Positions 17,960 through 25,504 of a DNA stretch of 64,000 nt are shown here, one piece after another. Position 1 is the first letter of the stretch; every line of letters begins with the position of its first letter. Position numbers and translations under genes: made by a program. The stretch is from JALZKA01 sp963701205 (GTDB taxonomy: Bacteria > Actinomycetota > Thermoleophilia > Solirubrobacterales > 70-9): NCBI GenBank assembly GCA_963701205.1, contig OY969575.1, forward strand, positions 1,984,001-2,048,000, written 5' to 3'. The notes beneath the pieces were generated by a model. It had not been told where the DNA came from and did no database searches. It saw only the letters and a program-made list of their open reading frames with translations.

Positions 17960-18973
17960 GTGACCGGAAAGCCGACCGACAGCCTGGCCCTGCGCGCCCT
18001 CCTCGTCCTCGTCGTCGGGCTCGGCTTCGCGATCCCAATCGCTCGGGCCGAGGCTCGAAGCACGACTACGCTGGAGCGCCGAATCGCCGCCGCCGAGGTC
18101 CAGGCTGAGCGCCTGAACGCCCGGATTGGTGGCAGCCTCGTAGCCTTGGCCGAGGCCCGTCAGCGCGCGCGTGGGAGCGCCAGCCAGGAAGCACATCTGG
18201 CCGCGCTGCTCGACGCCGGCCGCGAGCGCGCCGCCGCGCTAGCGGAAGCTGTGGCCCGCTCGCGCTCGGAGCTTGACGAAGCGACGGCCCGTCTGCGCCG
18301 CTCGCAAGCAGCTCTCGCGAGCCGGCTGGTTGCGATCTACAAATCGGGTGAGCCGAACGCCGTCAACATCCTTTTGGAGGCGAATGGGTTCGACGATCTC
18401 GCCACGCGGGCAGATCTTCTCGGTCGCATTCAGGATGCGGACCTTGGGCTGGCACAAAGGGTCGCGGAACTACGCGACGCAGTCGCAGACGAACTTGCGG
18501 TCGCCGCTGCAACCAAGCGGAAGGCCGAAGCACACGTCGAACGCGTCGCGGTCGCCCGCGATCAAATCGCGGGCGCCCGGATTGCCGCCGAGGCCGATGC
18601 TGCGGCGCTTGCCGAAGCCCGCCGTGATCAAAGCGGCGAACTTGCAGCCCTCGAATCGAACGTAGGTATCTGGCGTCGTCAGGCGGCGCGCCGGGCACAG
18701 GCTTCAACGGTTCCTGCCGCCTCGTCGGCGGGGGGGCTTCAATTCGGCGCCTGGGCGATTCCGGAGGCGATCGTGATGTGCGAATCGGGCGGAAACTTCT
18801 CGGCCCTCAACCCAAGTTCTGGTGCCGGCGGTGCGTACCAGATCCTGCCTTCAACCTGGGCCGCATACGGTGGCAAGGGACTGCCGCACCGGGGGTCGCC
18901 GGCCGAGCAGCATCGGATCGCAGCGATGATCTGGTCTGATTCGGGACCGTCAGCGTGGGTCTGCGCGGGTTAG
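17960..18973 (+). CDS. Secreted coiled-coil protein with C-terminal Rpf-like transglycosylase domain
   Basis: Predicted exported peptidoglycan-cleaving enzyme. Residues 9-30 form a signal peptide (LALRALLVLVVGLGFAIPIA ending ARAEA). Residues 35-245 are an Ala/Arg/Glu-rich coiled coil resembling the PcsB/EnvC/RipA N-terminal regulatory helices. The C-terminal 75 residues have AIPEAIVMCESGGNFSALNP, in which the Glu after Cys is the expected catalytic residue, and GAYQILPSTWAAYGGKG, a transglycosylase-like/resuscitation-promoting-factor fold. It ends SAWVCAG, so a disulphide between the two Cys is possible. The start is GTG 17960. The coiled coil probably controls access to the active site, by analogy with PcsB and EnvC. 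Phased TTAGC repeats lie directly upstream. Confidence 0.85.
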   Translation: MTGKPTDSLALRALLVLVVGLGFAIPIARAEARSTTTLERRIAAAEVQAERLNARIGGSLVALAEARQRARGSASQEAHLAALLDAGRERAAALAEAVARSRSELDEATARLRRSQAALASRLVAIYKSGEPNAVNILLEANGFDDLATRADLLGRIQDADLGLAQRVAELRDAVADELAVAAATKRKAEAHVERVAVARDQIAGARIAAEADAAALAEARRDQSGELAALESNVGIWRRQAARRAQASTVPAASSAGGLQFGAWAIPEAIVMCESGGNFSALNPSSGAGGAYQILPSTWAAYGGKGLPHRGSPAEQHRIAAMIWSDSGPSAWVCAG

Positions 18974-18995
18974 TTCGCGCGACGGGCCGCTTGGA

Positions 18996-20243
18996 TCAGG
19001 GGTAAGCGACGTCGGCAGCACCCGACGTCGTGCCGGCGTCACGCTCCCAGCGCGTGTCCCTGAGCGCTACGACCGCGGCTGCCAGAACCGCCAGCACCCC
19101 GATGCCGGCGACGGCAAACCCGGCCCGTGGGGAAGCAAGTGCGGCGATCGCGCCGCCCAAGACGAAGCCGATCCCGGACATTCCGCTTGACAGCGCTTCC
19201 AGCAGGCCGATGACCCGCGCCTGATAGGCGGGTGCCGTCAGCGCTTGAACGGCTGTGATCATCGCGACCCACTGGATGCCGTTGCCAACGCCTCCAACCG
19301 CTGAGCAGATGCAGGCGGCCAGCAGGGTGGGGGAGACCGCGGTTCCCGTGTAGCCGGCCCCGATTCCAACTGTGCCAATTACGAGCAGCGTCACAAGGGG
19401 AACCCGGCCCAGCGCCGAGAAGAGCACGCTGCCAAGCACCATGCCTGTCCCCCAGGACGCAAGCATCAGGCCGTAGCCGATATCGCCAGCGTCAAGTGTG
19501 TCCTTTGCGAACGCAACTTCGATCGGCAGGACTAGTGCAAAGAAGATGAAGGCGATCCCCTCCGCAACCAGCAGCCGAGCCAGGGTCGGACGTTCGCGGA
19601 CGTATGCGAATCCGCGCCGCAGCCGCTCGGCCCAGCTCCCTTCGGTGTCCCCACGGGCAGATGGGAGGCCCGCGGCCGTCGCGATCAGCACCGCAACCGC
19701 CAGGAACGAGACCGCATCTGCAAGCAGGGCGAACTGGACCCCGGCAAGCGAGATCAGAAGCCCGGCAAGGGCGGGCCCTCCTGCCGCGCCGGCCGTAAAG
19801 CCGACGTTCAGGATTCCGTTGCCTTCGCGCAACAGGCCCGCTGGTTCAAGGATGGCCGCCGCGGCGGCGCGAGTGCGCGCCCTGGCTGTCGCAGCAAGCG
19901 TGCCGTCGAGAGCCGCGAGGAGCAGGATTCCGGCGAGGACCAGGCCTTCCCCCGCCGCCAGTGCGGCTAGGACGCAAAAGGTGCCGGCCTCCGCCAGATA
20001 GACGACGGCCAGGGTACGGCGGGAGTGGAGGGTGTCGAGCTTCGCGATCAGGGGTGGTGCCGTCAGGGCCGGAACGAACTGCAATGCCACGAAGAGCGCC
20101 GCAGTGGCCATCGCGCTGCCGGTGAGCTCAAACACCAGGACCGCCAGCGCGATCTCGCCGAGCCAGTTTCCGAGTTCATTGACGAGGTAGGCAGCGGCAA
20201 GGCGGCGAAATCCCGGCAGGCGAAATGCCGCGGAGGACTTCAT
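18996..20243 (-). CDS. MFS transporter
   Basis: Major facilitator superfamily efflux-type permease of about 415 residues with 10-12 hydrophobic segments (for example MATAALFVALQFVPALTAPP, LVLAGILLLAALDGTLAAT). The N-terminus FRLPGFRRLAAAYLVNELGN is typical of the MFS_3/enterobactin-exporter-like (EntS) group. The ATG at 20243 is chosen: longer frames start with 53 hydrophilic residues that run through the regulatory region. There is no strong Shine-Dalgarno. Upstream lies an array of 10-base direct repeats; MerR-type regulators are encoded 2-3 kb away on the same strand and could control this gene, which is inference. Substrate unknown. Confidence 0.85.
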   Translation of the reverse strand: MKSSAAFRLPGFRRLAAAYLVNELGNWLGEIALAVLVFELTGSAMATAALFVALQFVPALTAPPLIAKLDTLHSRRTLAVVYLAEAGTFCVLAALAAGEGLVLAGILLLAALDGTLAATARARTRAAAAAILEPAGLLREGNGILNVGFTAGAAGGPALAGLLISLAGVQFALLADAVSFLAVAVLIATAAGLPSARGDTEGSWAERLRRGFAYVRERPTLARLLVAEGIAFIFFALVLPIEVAFAKDTLDAGDIGYGLMLASWGTGMVLGSVLFSALGRVPLVTLLVIGTVGIGAGYTGTAVSPTLLAACICSAVGGVGNGIQWVAMITAVQALTAPAYQARVIGLLEALSSGMSGIGFVLGGAIAALASPRAGFAVAGIGVLAVLAAAVVALRDTRWERDAGTTSGAADVAYP

Positions 20244-20264
20244 ACGGGTTTGGCCGGATTCAGG

Positions 20265-20304
20265 CAGGTTTTCACAGGTTCTTGCAAGTTTTGCTCGTTT
20301 GTGC
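20265..20304. promoter_or_regulatory. Four phased 10-base repeats upstream of the MFS gene
   Basis: Consecutive 10-mers CAGGTTTTCA, CAGGTTCTTG, CAAGTTTTGC and TCGTTTGTGC keep a GTT core at or near the same phase. They lie 22-61 bases upstream of the MFS start codon and overlap a possible forward promoter (TTGCAA at 20282, TAGATT at 20306). The one-turn spacing is what an array-binding regulator would need. Confidence 0.4.
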
Positions 20305-20450
20305 TTAGATTTACGCGGTAATTGCAACCGATCAGCGACTGAGGTGAGCCACATGGGCGTTCGTCGCGGATAGATCCACCAATTTGAATCATGCGTAGGC
20401 AAGCGTCACCTTCGACGCTTGAGCCAGAGCCCCTTCACTCGGGGCCTTTG
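20282..20450 (+). ncRNA. Candidate short transcript: promoter, six-codon ORF and two hairpins
   Basis: On the plus strand TTGCAA (20282-20287) and TAGATT (20306-20311) are 18 bases apart, a plausible sigma-70-type promoter. A GAGGTGA ribosome-binding site (20341-20347) lies five bases before the ATG at 20353, whose ORF encodes only MGVRRG before TAG at 20371. Two hairpins follow: AAGCGTC/GACGCTT at 20401-20420 and GCCCC/GGGGC at 20429-20445, the latter followed by CTTTG, a weak terminator. No plus-strand gene follows, so this would be a stand-alone RNA of about 130 bases converging on the HD-GYP gene. It is a candidate only. Confidence 0.25.
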
Positions 20451-20481
20451 TGCTGCCGTCACTCAGCAGCTGGGCGGTCGC

Positions 20482-20523
20482 GGCTCAGGTCAACGCGATG
20501 TAGGCTCAGGTCAACGCGATGTA
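20482..20523. repeat. Exact 21-bp tandem duplication at the 3' end of the HD-GYP gene
   Basis: The unit GGCTCAGGTCAACGCGATGTA occurs twice without a gap (20482-20502, 20503-20523). On the minus strand it encodes the last residues YIALT and the stop of the HD-GYP gene, so the gene end, including its stop codon, is duplicated. It looks like recent slippage; the protein itself is unaffected because the first stop is used. Confidence 0.9.
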
Positions 20524-21870
20524 ATCGGAGACGCGCTTCTCCAGCGCGAGTTCTTCTTCGAAGTTGACGTCCTCGCCGTGGCGGTAGGCAGGGCTCTTGT
20601 CGCTGAGCATCGCGATGAAGACCTCGACCAGGCGCGGGTCGAGCTGGCTGCCGGCAACACGGCGCAGTTCAACGATCGCCTCGCTTGAGGAACGCGTGTC
20701 CGTGTAGGTGTCGCGGGCGGTGATGACGTCGTAGGTATCGGCGATGGAGATAATCCTGGCGAGTTCCGGGATCGCCTCGCCGCCGGTCCCGTACGGGTAG
20801 CCGAGGCCGTCGTAGCGCTCGTGATGGGCAAGGATGATGTCGGCCACCGGGGCGTAGCCGTCGATCTGGGAGACGATGCGGGCTCCCTCCGCCGGGTGCC
20901 GGCGAATTTCGTCCCAGTCCTCGAGCGTGATGCGCCCGCTGGCCTTGAGGATCCGGTCAGGCAAGACAAACTTGCCGATGTCATGGAGCAGGGCGGCGGT
21001 GTGGACCAGGTTCTGGCTCTCCTCGGGCAACCCGGCGTGGGCCGCCAGCTCACGCGAGTAGCGGGCCACGGATGCCGAGTGGCGGGCGGTCATCCGGTCG
21101 CGCAGGTCAAGCGTTCGCAGGAGGGCGCCAAGCAGGGCGAACTGAAAGCCGGCGAGCTGGTGGGCACGGCGTTCGAGTTCGTCTGCCCGTTCCTGGGAGA
21201 GCAACAGCTCGCCAACCAAAAACTGAAAGCACAAGAGGACGATGGCGAACAGGGCGGCGGCCGGCAGGCCCACCTGGTTGTAGGCGAAGGTGATCCCTAG
21301 TGCCAGGAGGCCGGCCGCAAGTTCGGTTGGGATCATCGGAGCGAACGAGCGCCGCAAACGCTGGAGGAGGCTTGAGCCCTCGACATAGGACGTGTAGGCC
21401 GCGATGCCAAAGAAATCGACGATCAGGGCGGCGACAAAGATCCCGAATACGAGCAGGTAGAAACTGGCGTTGCCATCGTCTAGCGCGAGGCGTTCGGTGG
21501 CGAGCGCGAAGCCGACGCCGGCGAGCAGCGGAAACGTTGCGTAGACGACGGCGTTCACCAGTAGGTCTGTGACCGCATAGCGGCTTTGCAGCCAACTCGC
21601 GAGAATCGTGGTCAACGCCACCAACACGGCCGGCGCGGCGCCGAGCAGAACCGCCGCAACGATGATGGCCAGAAAGCTGCCGGAGGCCTTGACCCGTTGC
21701 GCCGTGATCTCAATTGCCCGCAGGTCGCTGACCACAGAGACCAAGAGCAGGATGCCGAGCAGGCCCAGATTCCAGTCCGCGTCGCGCGCGACCACGGCGG
21801 TGCCGGCGAGGGTCGCCGCAAGGAGCGCCAGCAGGGCGACTCGAACCGGAGTTGATGGGCGTGAGGGCAT
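20506..21870 (-). CDS. Membrane HD-GYP domain phosphodiesterase
   Basis: Predicted cyclic-di-GMP phosphodiesterase. The first 225 residues contain about seven hydrophobic segments forming a membrane sensor (MASE-like), for example FLAIIVAAVLLGAAPAVLVA and FYLLVFGIFVAALIVDFFGI. A short coiled linker (SQERADELERRAHQLAG) leads to the HD-GYP domain: TAALLHDIGKFVLPD (HD pair) and ILAHHERYDGLGYP, close to the family HHE-xx-DGxGYP, then DTYDVITARDTYTDTRSS. All key residues appear present, so it should be active. 454 residues. A degenerate GGDEF protein lies three genes upstream. The 3' end carries an exact 21-bp tandem duplication. Confidence 0.9.
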   Translation of the reverse strand: MPSRPSTPVRVALLALLAATLAGTAVVARDADWNLGLLGILLLVSVVSDLRAIEITAQRVKASGSFLAIIVAAVLLGAAPAVLVALTTILASWLQSRYAVTDLLVNAVVYATFPLLAGVGFALATERLALDDGNASFYLLVFGIFVAALIVDFFGIAAYTSYVEGSSLLQRLRRSFAPMIPTELAAGLLALGITFAYNQVGLPAAALFAIVLLCFQFLVGELLLSQERADELERRAHQLAGFQFALLGALLRTLDLRDRMTARHSASVARYSRELAAHAGLPEESQNLVHTAALLHDIGKFVLPDRILKASGRITLEDWDEIRRHPAEGARIVSQIDGYAPVADIILAHHERYDGLGYPYGTGGEAIPELARIISIADTYDVITARDTYTDTRSSSEAIVELRRVAGSQLDPRLVEVFIAMLSDKSPAYRHGEDVNFEEELALEKRVSDYIALT

Positions 21871-21903
21871 CTTGGTGTACTTGTTCAGTCCGGGGTCGGG
21901 CGC

Positions 21904-22146
21904 CTAGCCGCCGATCAGCGAGACGCCGCTTCTGCCCAGGCGGGGAATGGCCACTTCGCCGGGGGTTGTCTCCCGCATCGAGTCGATGAAGGTGTCGAGA
22001 TCGTTGCGGTCGTAGCGTCGCTGACCGCCTGGGGTCCTATAGACACCCACGAGGCCATCGTTCGACCACTTGCGCAGCGACGCTGCGCTGACGCCCAGAT
22101 ATTCGGCTGCTTGGCCTACGTTCAACAGTCGGGCTGTGACTTCCAT
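21904..22146 (-). CDS. Small MerR/excisionase-type helix-turn-helix protein
   Basis: An 80-residue DNA-binding protein consisting almost entirely of a winged HTH of the MerR/HTH_17 type: LLNVGQAAEYLGVSAASLRK (helix-turn-helix), WSNDGLVGVYRTPGGQRRY (wing) and DLDTFIDSM. There is no effector domain, so it may act as a simple binder or with a partner such as the larger MerR protein upstream. The ATG at 22146 is preferred because GGGAGG lies 11 bases ahead of it; the TTG at 22155 would be too close to that site. It is 33 bases upstream of the HD-GYP gene and probably cotranscribed with it. Confidence 0.8.
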   Translation of the reverse strand: MEVTARLLNVGQAAEYLGVSAASLRKWSNDGLVGVYRTPGGQRRYDRNDLDTFIDSMRETTPGEVAIPRLGRSGVSLIGG

Positions 22147-22155
22147 GGTCTGCAA

Positions 22156-22352
22156 GACCTCCCAGGATCGGTAAGACCGCCTTCAAAGCGGCCAAAACTT
22201 GAGATGCGTTCCCCCAGCCAACGCGAAACCTGGGTGTTCGGCAATGGGCGAATTTGCCACGCCGAAGAGATGCAGAGGTTTAGGCCCTCAAACCTGTGCA
22301 GCGTGCGCAGGTTGAATGCGACCGTGCAGGCGCATCGAGGATGACGTCCGGA
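22156..22352. promoter_or_regulatory. Intergenic region with hairpin and CAGGTT-type inverted repeats
   Basis: This 197-base gap between the two minus-strand HTH genes holds a perfect 6-bp hairpin (AGGTTT at 22276-22281 with AAACCT at 22290-22295) and a second inverted pair (AACCTG then, 11 bases on, CAGGTT). The same CAGGTT word occurs in the repeats upstream of the MFS gene. No gene is seen. Confidence 0.35.
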
Positions 22353-23177
22353 CTAGGGCAGGTCGAGTTCGGCCAGCAGGCGAGCCTGCGCCTCGGCCGG
22401 TCCGGTGCCCAGATGGGGCATGCCCTCGCGGCCGCCGACAAGGCGCGCCGAGCGGTACGCGAACGGGCGGGCACCCGATGCCTTGAGCGCGACGCGCAGG
22501 GGCTTGCCGATCACGTCGAGGCGGGGTTCGGCGCCACAAAGGATCACTGCGATTGGATCCAGCGCTCGCAGCGCGGTCTGGTAGCGCCGCTCGGCGAGGT
22601 CCGTAGAGAGATGCAGGACTCGCAGCCCCGCCCGGCGCAGACACAGCTCGAAGGCCTGAGCGAGCACGGCCTCAAGACCAACGTCGGGTCCTGAGTCGAG
22701 CAGCAAGATTCCTTGGGGCCTGGTTGCCGCCGGCGCCAGCCGCCGCGCCCCGTGAAGCCAGCCGCTGGCCCACCGGCAGGCGTACTCGAGCTCAGGTTCG
22801 GCTCCGGGGCGCTCGGCTGCAAGTTCAAGCGCGGGCACAAGGAGTTCCTCAAGGGTTCGCTCGAGCGTGCGAACAGCAAGGCTTTCCTCGAGTTCGCGGT
22901 CGGCGGCAGCCTCGTCAAAGCGGTCGAAGGCGGCGAGCAGGCGTTCCGGCGAGGCGAGGCCGCGCCCGCGGCGCTGAGCGATCTCGACGGCCGACGAGAT
23001 GTTGCGGGTTTCGTTCAGCGCGTCGCGGAGCGCCTCGAGATCCGCGAGCTCGTATTGGCGCTGGTTCCCGGCCCCGCGACGGGGCTGGGGGTAGCCGAGC
23101 CGACGTTCCCAGGTGCGCAGAGTCGATGGGCTGACGCCCAGCATCTCCGCGGCGGCGCTTGTCCGGATTCCGCTCAT
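22353..23177 (-). CDS. MerR-family regulator with degenerate cobalamin-binding-like domain
   Basis: Predicted transcription regulator built like CarH/LitR: an N-terminal MerR HTH (TSAAAEMLGVSPSTLRTWER then RLGYPQPRR and QRQYELADLEAL), a helical middle part, and a C-terminal Rossmann-like half (GILLLDSGPDVGLEAVLAQA, then AGLRVLHLSTDLAERRYQT and PIAVILCGAEP). In true B12-binding members an E/D-x-H-x-x-G motif supplies the cobalt-ligand His; here the aligned stretch is GPDVGLEAVLA with no His, so light/B12 sensing is unlikely or altered. 274 residues, ATG at 23177. It lies between the HTH gene and the degenerate GGDEF gene on one strand. The ligand, if any, is unknown. Confidence 0.8.
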   Translation of the reverse strand: MSGIRTSAAAEMLGVSPSTLRTWERRLGYPQPRRGAGNQRQYELADLEALRDALNETRNISSAVEIAQRRGRGLASPERLLAAFDRFDEAAADRELEESLAVRTLERTLEELLVPALELAAERPGAEPELEYACRWASGWLHGARRLAPAATRPQGILLLDSGPDVGLEAVLAQAFELCLRRAGLRVLHLSTDLAERRYQTALRALDPIAVILCGAEPRLDVIGKPLRVALKASGARPFAYRSARLVGGREGMPHLGTGPAEAQARLLAELDLP

Positions 23178-23219
23178 CCGTGAATTTGTCCCGTATTTTC
23201 AGCGTTTTGGCAAGTCCTG

Positions 23220-24266
23220 TTAGGGATCTTGCAAAGCGCCACGCCTGGCCACGGCGAAGGGACGGCCCTCAGCGCGTGCGGTCCAGAGTGCTTCTTCGCC
23301 TGCCTCAAGCAGTTGCTCGGGGCTGGCTTCGCCGTCATCAAGGGGCGCGATTCCCGCGACGACGGAGACCCGTGGCCCGTGGCGCCCCTGCGAGCGTTCC
23401 ACCATCGCAGCGATCTCGCCGATTGTGGCACCCAGGGTGATTGCGTCAGTTCCGGGGGCCAGGATCGCAAACCCGTTGCCGTGCAGGTGAAAAATACGGT
23501 CGGCAGGATCAATCCGTCCAGCCACGATCCCGGCAACCGCGGAGAGCATCTGGTCGGCCGCATCGCGTCCATATCCGGCGAGGATCCGTTCGACCCCCTC
23601 CACCTCAAGGCGAGCAACCGCGAGCGGCGCACCGCTATCGCGATGGCGCCTGACCAGGATGCCGAGCCACTCGTCCAGTTCCGCGGCGCCCGGGATCCCG
23701 TCCTTGGCCACCGGCGAGGGCTGGACGACGGGCCCAGGGGTCAGGAGCGATTTCAAAACCGCCGATTGCACGGCCCCGAACACCTCGGCGAGGCGTGCCA
23801 CCGCCTGCGTGAACGCGGCCTTGTCAGTGGTGCGGGCTTGCCGGGCAAGGGCCTCGATCAAGACCCCCTGCAGGGCCGCGAGATCGCGCGGGATTCGATC
23901 GGCGTCCCCGGATCCAAGGGCTGCGGCCCGGGCTTGCGCGGACGGCGGCAGTTCCAGGTTGCGGGCCGCACCCGGGTCCGAGAGTTGTCCCAGGATCTCC
24001 GCAATCAGCGGCGGCGCCTGCTGGCTGATCCACGTGAGCGGGAGCGTTTCAAGCTCGGCCAGGGGTGCGCGTTCAATCAGCTCAAGCAGCCAGTCCTTGG
24101 CGATTCGCTCCCATGCAGCGGGCGAGCGTGCGATCTCGGCGGCCGGCGAAGCTCCATTCACGCCCGACAACGCTAAGCCAAGCGTCGGCCGGATCCTGGC
24201 TGGCCACTGGGCAGGTCGGATCTTGCCGGCGACGCCGTGCCAGGTCGGCCAGCCGCGCCCATACAC
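23220..24266 (-). CDS. Protein with degenerate GGDEF domain
   Basis: The C-terminal 150 residues have the diguanylate cyclase fold order (GAPLAVARLEVEGVERILAG, ADRIFHLHGNGFAILAPGTD, RVSVVAGIAPLDDGEASPEQ, LLEAGEEALWTARAEGR), but the signature loop reads HGNGFA instead of GGDEF, so it is probably catalytically dead and may bind c-di-GMP or act structurally. The N-terminal 170 residues are helical (IAKDWLLELIERAPLAELET). The start is uncertain: GTG 24266 gives 348 residues, but lies only eight bases from the divergent phosphatase start; GTG 24161 gives 313 residues. The longer open frame up to 24827 is low-complexity Arg-rich and antisense to the phosphatase, and is not accepted. Confidence 0.75.
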   Translation of the reverse strand: MYGRGWPTWHGVAGKIRPAQWPARIRPTLGLALSGVNGASPAAEIARSPAAWERIAKDWLLELIERAPLAELETLPLTWISQQAPPLIAEILGQLSDPGAARNLELPPSAQARAAALGSGDADRIPRDLAALQGVLIEALARQARTTDKAAFTQAVARLAEVFGAVQSAVLKSLLTPGPVVQPSPVAKDGIPGAAELDEWLGILVRRHRDSGAPLAVARLEVEGVERILAGYGRDAADQMLSAVAGIVAGRIDPADRIFHLHGNGFAILAPGTDAITLGATIGEIAAMVERSQGRHGPRVSVVAGIAPLDDGEASPEQLLEAGEEALWTARAEGRPFAVARRGALQDP

Positions 24267-24274
24267 TTCAAACG

Positions 24275-25504
24275 GTGACCGATTCGTTTCCGCCGTCCTC
24301 CGGTCGTGATCTTCCCGATGCCAGATCCGGCGGAGGATCCGGCGGCGATCCGATCCTTGGGGCCGCCCTCGAAGGGCTGCGGCGTGCCGTTGAGGAAGTT
24401 GAGGTCGAACGCTCGACGGCGGAGACCCTGCAGCGAAGCCTGCTGCGCGAGCGCTTGCCGGACGTCGCCGGGGTGCGCCTCTCCGCGCGTTACCTTCCCG
24501 GTAGCGGCGAAGCTCGAATCGGCGGCGACTGGTATGACGCGATTCCGCTTCGCGACGGCCGGATCGCGCTTGTGATCGGCGACGTGGTCGGCCGCGGCGT
24601 TGAGGCGGCAGCCCGCATGGCGCACCTGCAGAGCGCGGTCCGGGCGTACGCGCTTGAGGCACTTGATCCGGCTGCGGTGCTGTCGCGAATGAACGGTTTT
24701 GCGCATGAGCTTGAGCGCCGCGGCACTGCAACGCTCCTGTTCTGCGTTGTCGATCCCGCCACCGAGACCGTGCGGCTGGCCTCGGCCGGGCATCCGCCAC
24801 CGCTCCTGATCGCGCCGAATGCGGCACCGCGGTTCGTAGAAGGTCCAGCCGGCAGTCCGCTCGGAGCGTCGATGTTTCCGAAGTACGAGGAGTTGGAGAT
24901 ATCCATGCCGGCAGGGTCCGTGCTCATCCTCTATACCGACGGCCTGATCGAGCGCCCCGACCAATCCCTGGATACTGGCATGGAGGTGCTGGCGGTCGGG
25001 ATCGGCGAACTACCGGACCGCCCTGATGAAATCTGCCATACCGTGCTGGACTTAGTCCTCGGCGGCGGCGGATCGCCGGACGACGTTGCGATCCTGGTGG
25101 CTCGTCTTGACGAACCGGCCGAGGTGCTTGACCTCACCGTGCCCGCTGAGCCAGCAGCGCTCGCCATGGTGCGCACCGAACTCGAACGCTGGTTGCGGGC
25201 GCAGGGGGTCGACTCGAACGCGGCAACGGAAATCCAAATCGCATGCGGCGAGGCCTGCGCCAATGCGATCGCTCACGCGTATCCGCCGGGCGACGCCCAC
25301 TTCGCCGTTCGCGCGTCGATTGACGGCGACCATGACCTGGCGATCGAGATTGCCGATTATGGGGCTTGGCGCACGCCGCGTGGCGGGACCGGTGGACGCG
25401 GCTTGGCGTTGATCGAGCAGCTCACGGATTCACTCGACATCGATCGCGGAATGTCAGGTACAACTGTGCGAATGAGGCGCCGGGTGGCGCAGGAAGCGAG
25501 ATAG
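24275..25504 (+). CDS. SpoIIE/RsbU-type serine phosphatase fused to an anti-sigma kinase-like ATPase domain
   Basis: Predicted regulator of a partner-switching cascade. Residues about 45-260 form a PP2C/SpoIIE domain: RLPDVAGVRLSARYLPGSGE, GGDWYDAIPLRDG and LVIGDVVGRGVEAAARMAHL carry the metal-binding Asp residues, and SVLILYTDGLIERPDQSLD is the C-terminal signature. Residues 280-400 resemble a GHKL ATPase of the RsbW type (IQIACGEACANAIAHAYPPG; GTGGRGLALIEQLTDSLDI). So one protein could both phosphorylate and dephosphorylate a STAS factor. GTG 24275 (VTDSFPPSSG) is chosen because upstream sequence is Arg-rich and antisense. The next gene, starting one base after its stop, is a STAS protein. 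Confidence 0.88.
   Translation: MTDSFPPSSGRDLPDARSGGGSGGDPILGAALEGLRRAVEEVEVERSTAETLQRSLLRERLPDVAGVRLSARYLPGSGEARIGGDWYDAIPLRDGRIALVIGDVVGRGVEAAARMAHLQSAVRAYALEALDPAAVLSRMNGFAHELERRGTATLLFCVVDPATETVRLASAGHPPPLLIAPNAAPRFVEGPAGSPLGASMFPKYEELEISMPAGSVLILYTDGLIERPDQSLDTGMEVLAVGIGELPDRPDEICHTVLDLVLGGGGSPDDVAILVARLDEPAEVLDLTVPAEPAALAMVRTELERWLRAQGVDSNAATEIQIACGEACANAIAHAYPPGDAHFAVRASIDGDHDLAIEIADYGAWRTPRGGTGGRGLALIEQLTDSLDIDRGMSGTTVRMRRRVAQEAR

Noticed and set aside
20401..20445. tRNA or riboswitch in the hairpin region
   Set aside because: Only two isolated hairpins; no cloverleaf, T-loop or known aptamer core could be seen.
24267..24827. Long N-terminal extension of the degenerate GGDEF gene
   Set aside because: Arg/Pro/Gly-rich sequence antisense to the phosphatase domain, whose own motifs are unmistakable.
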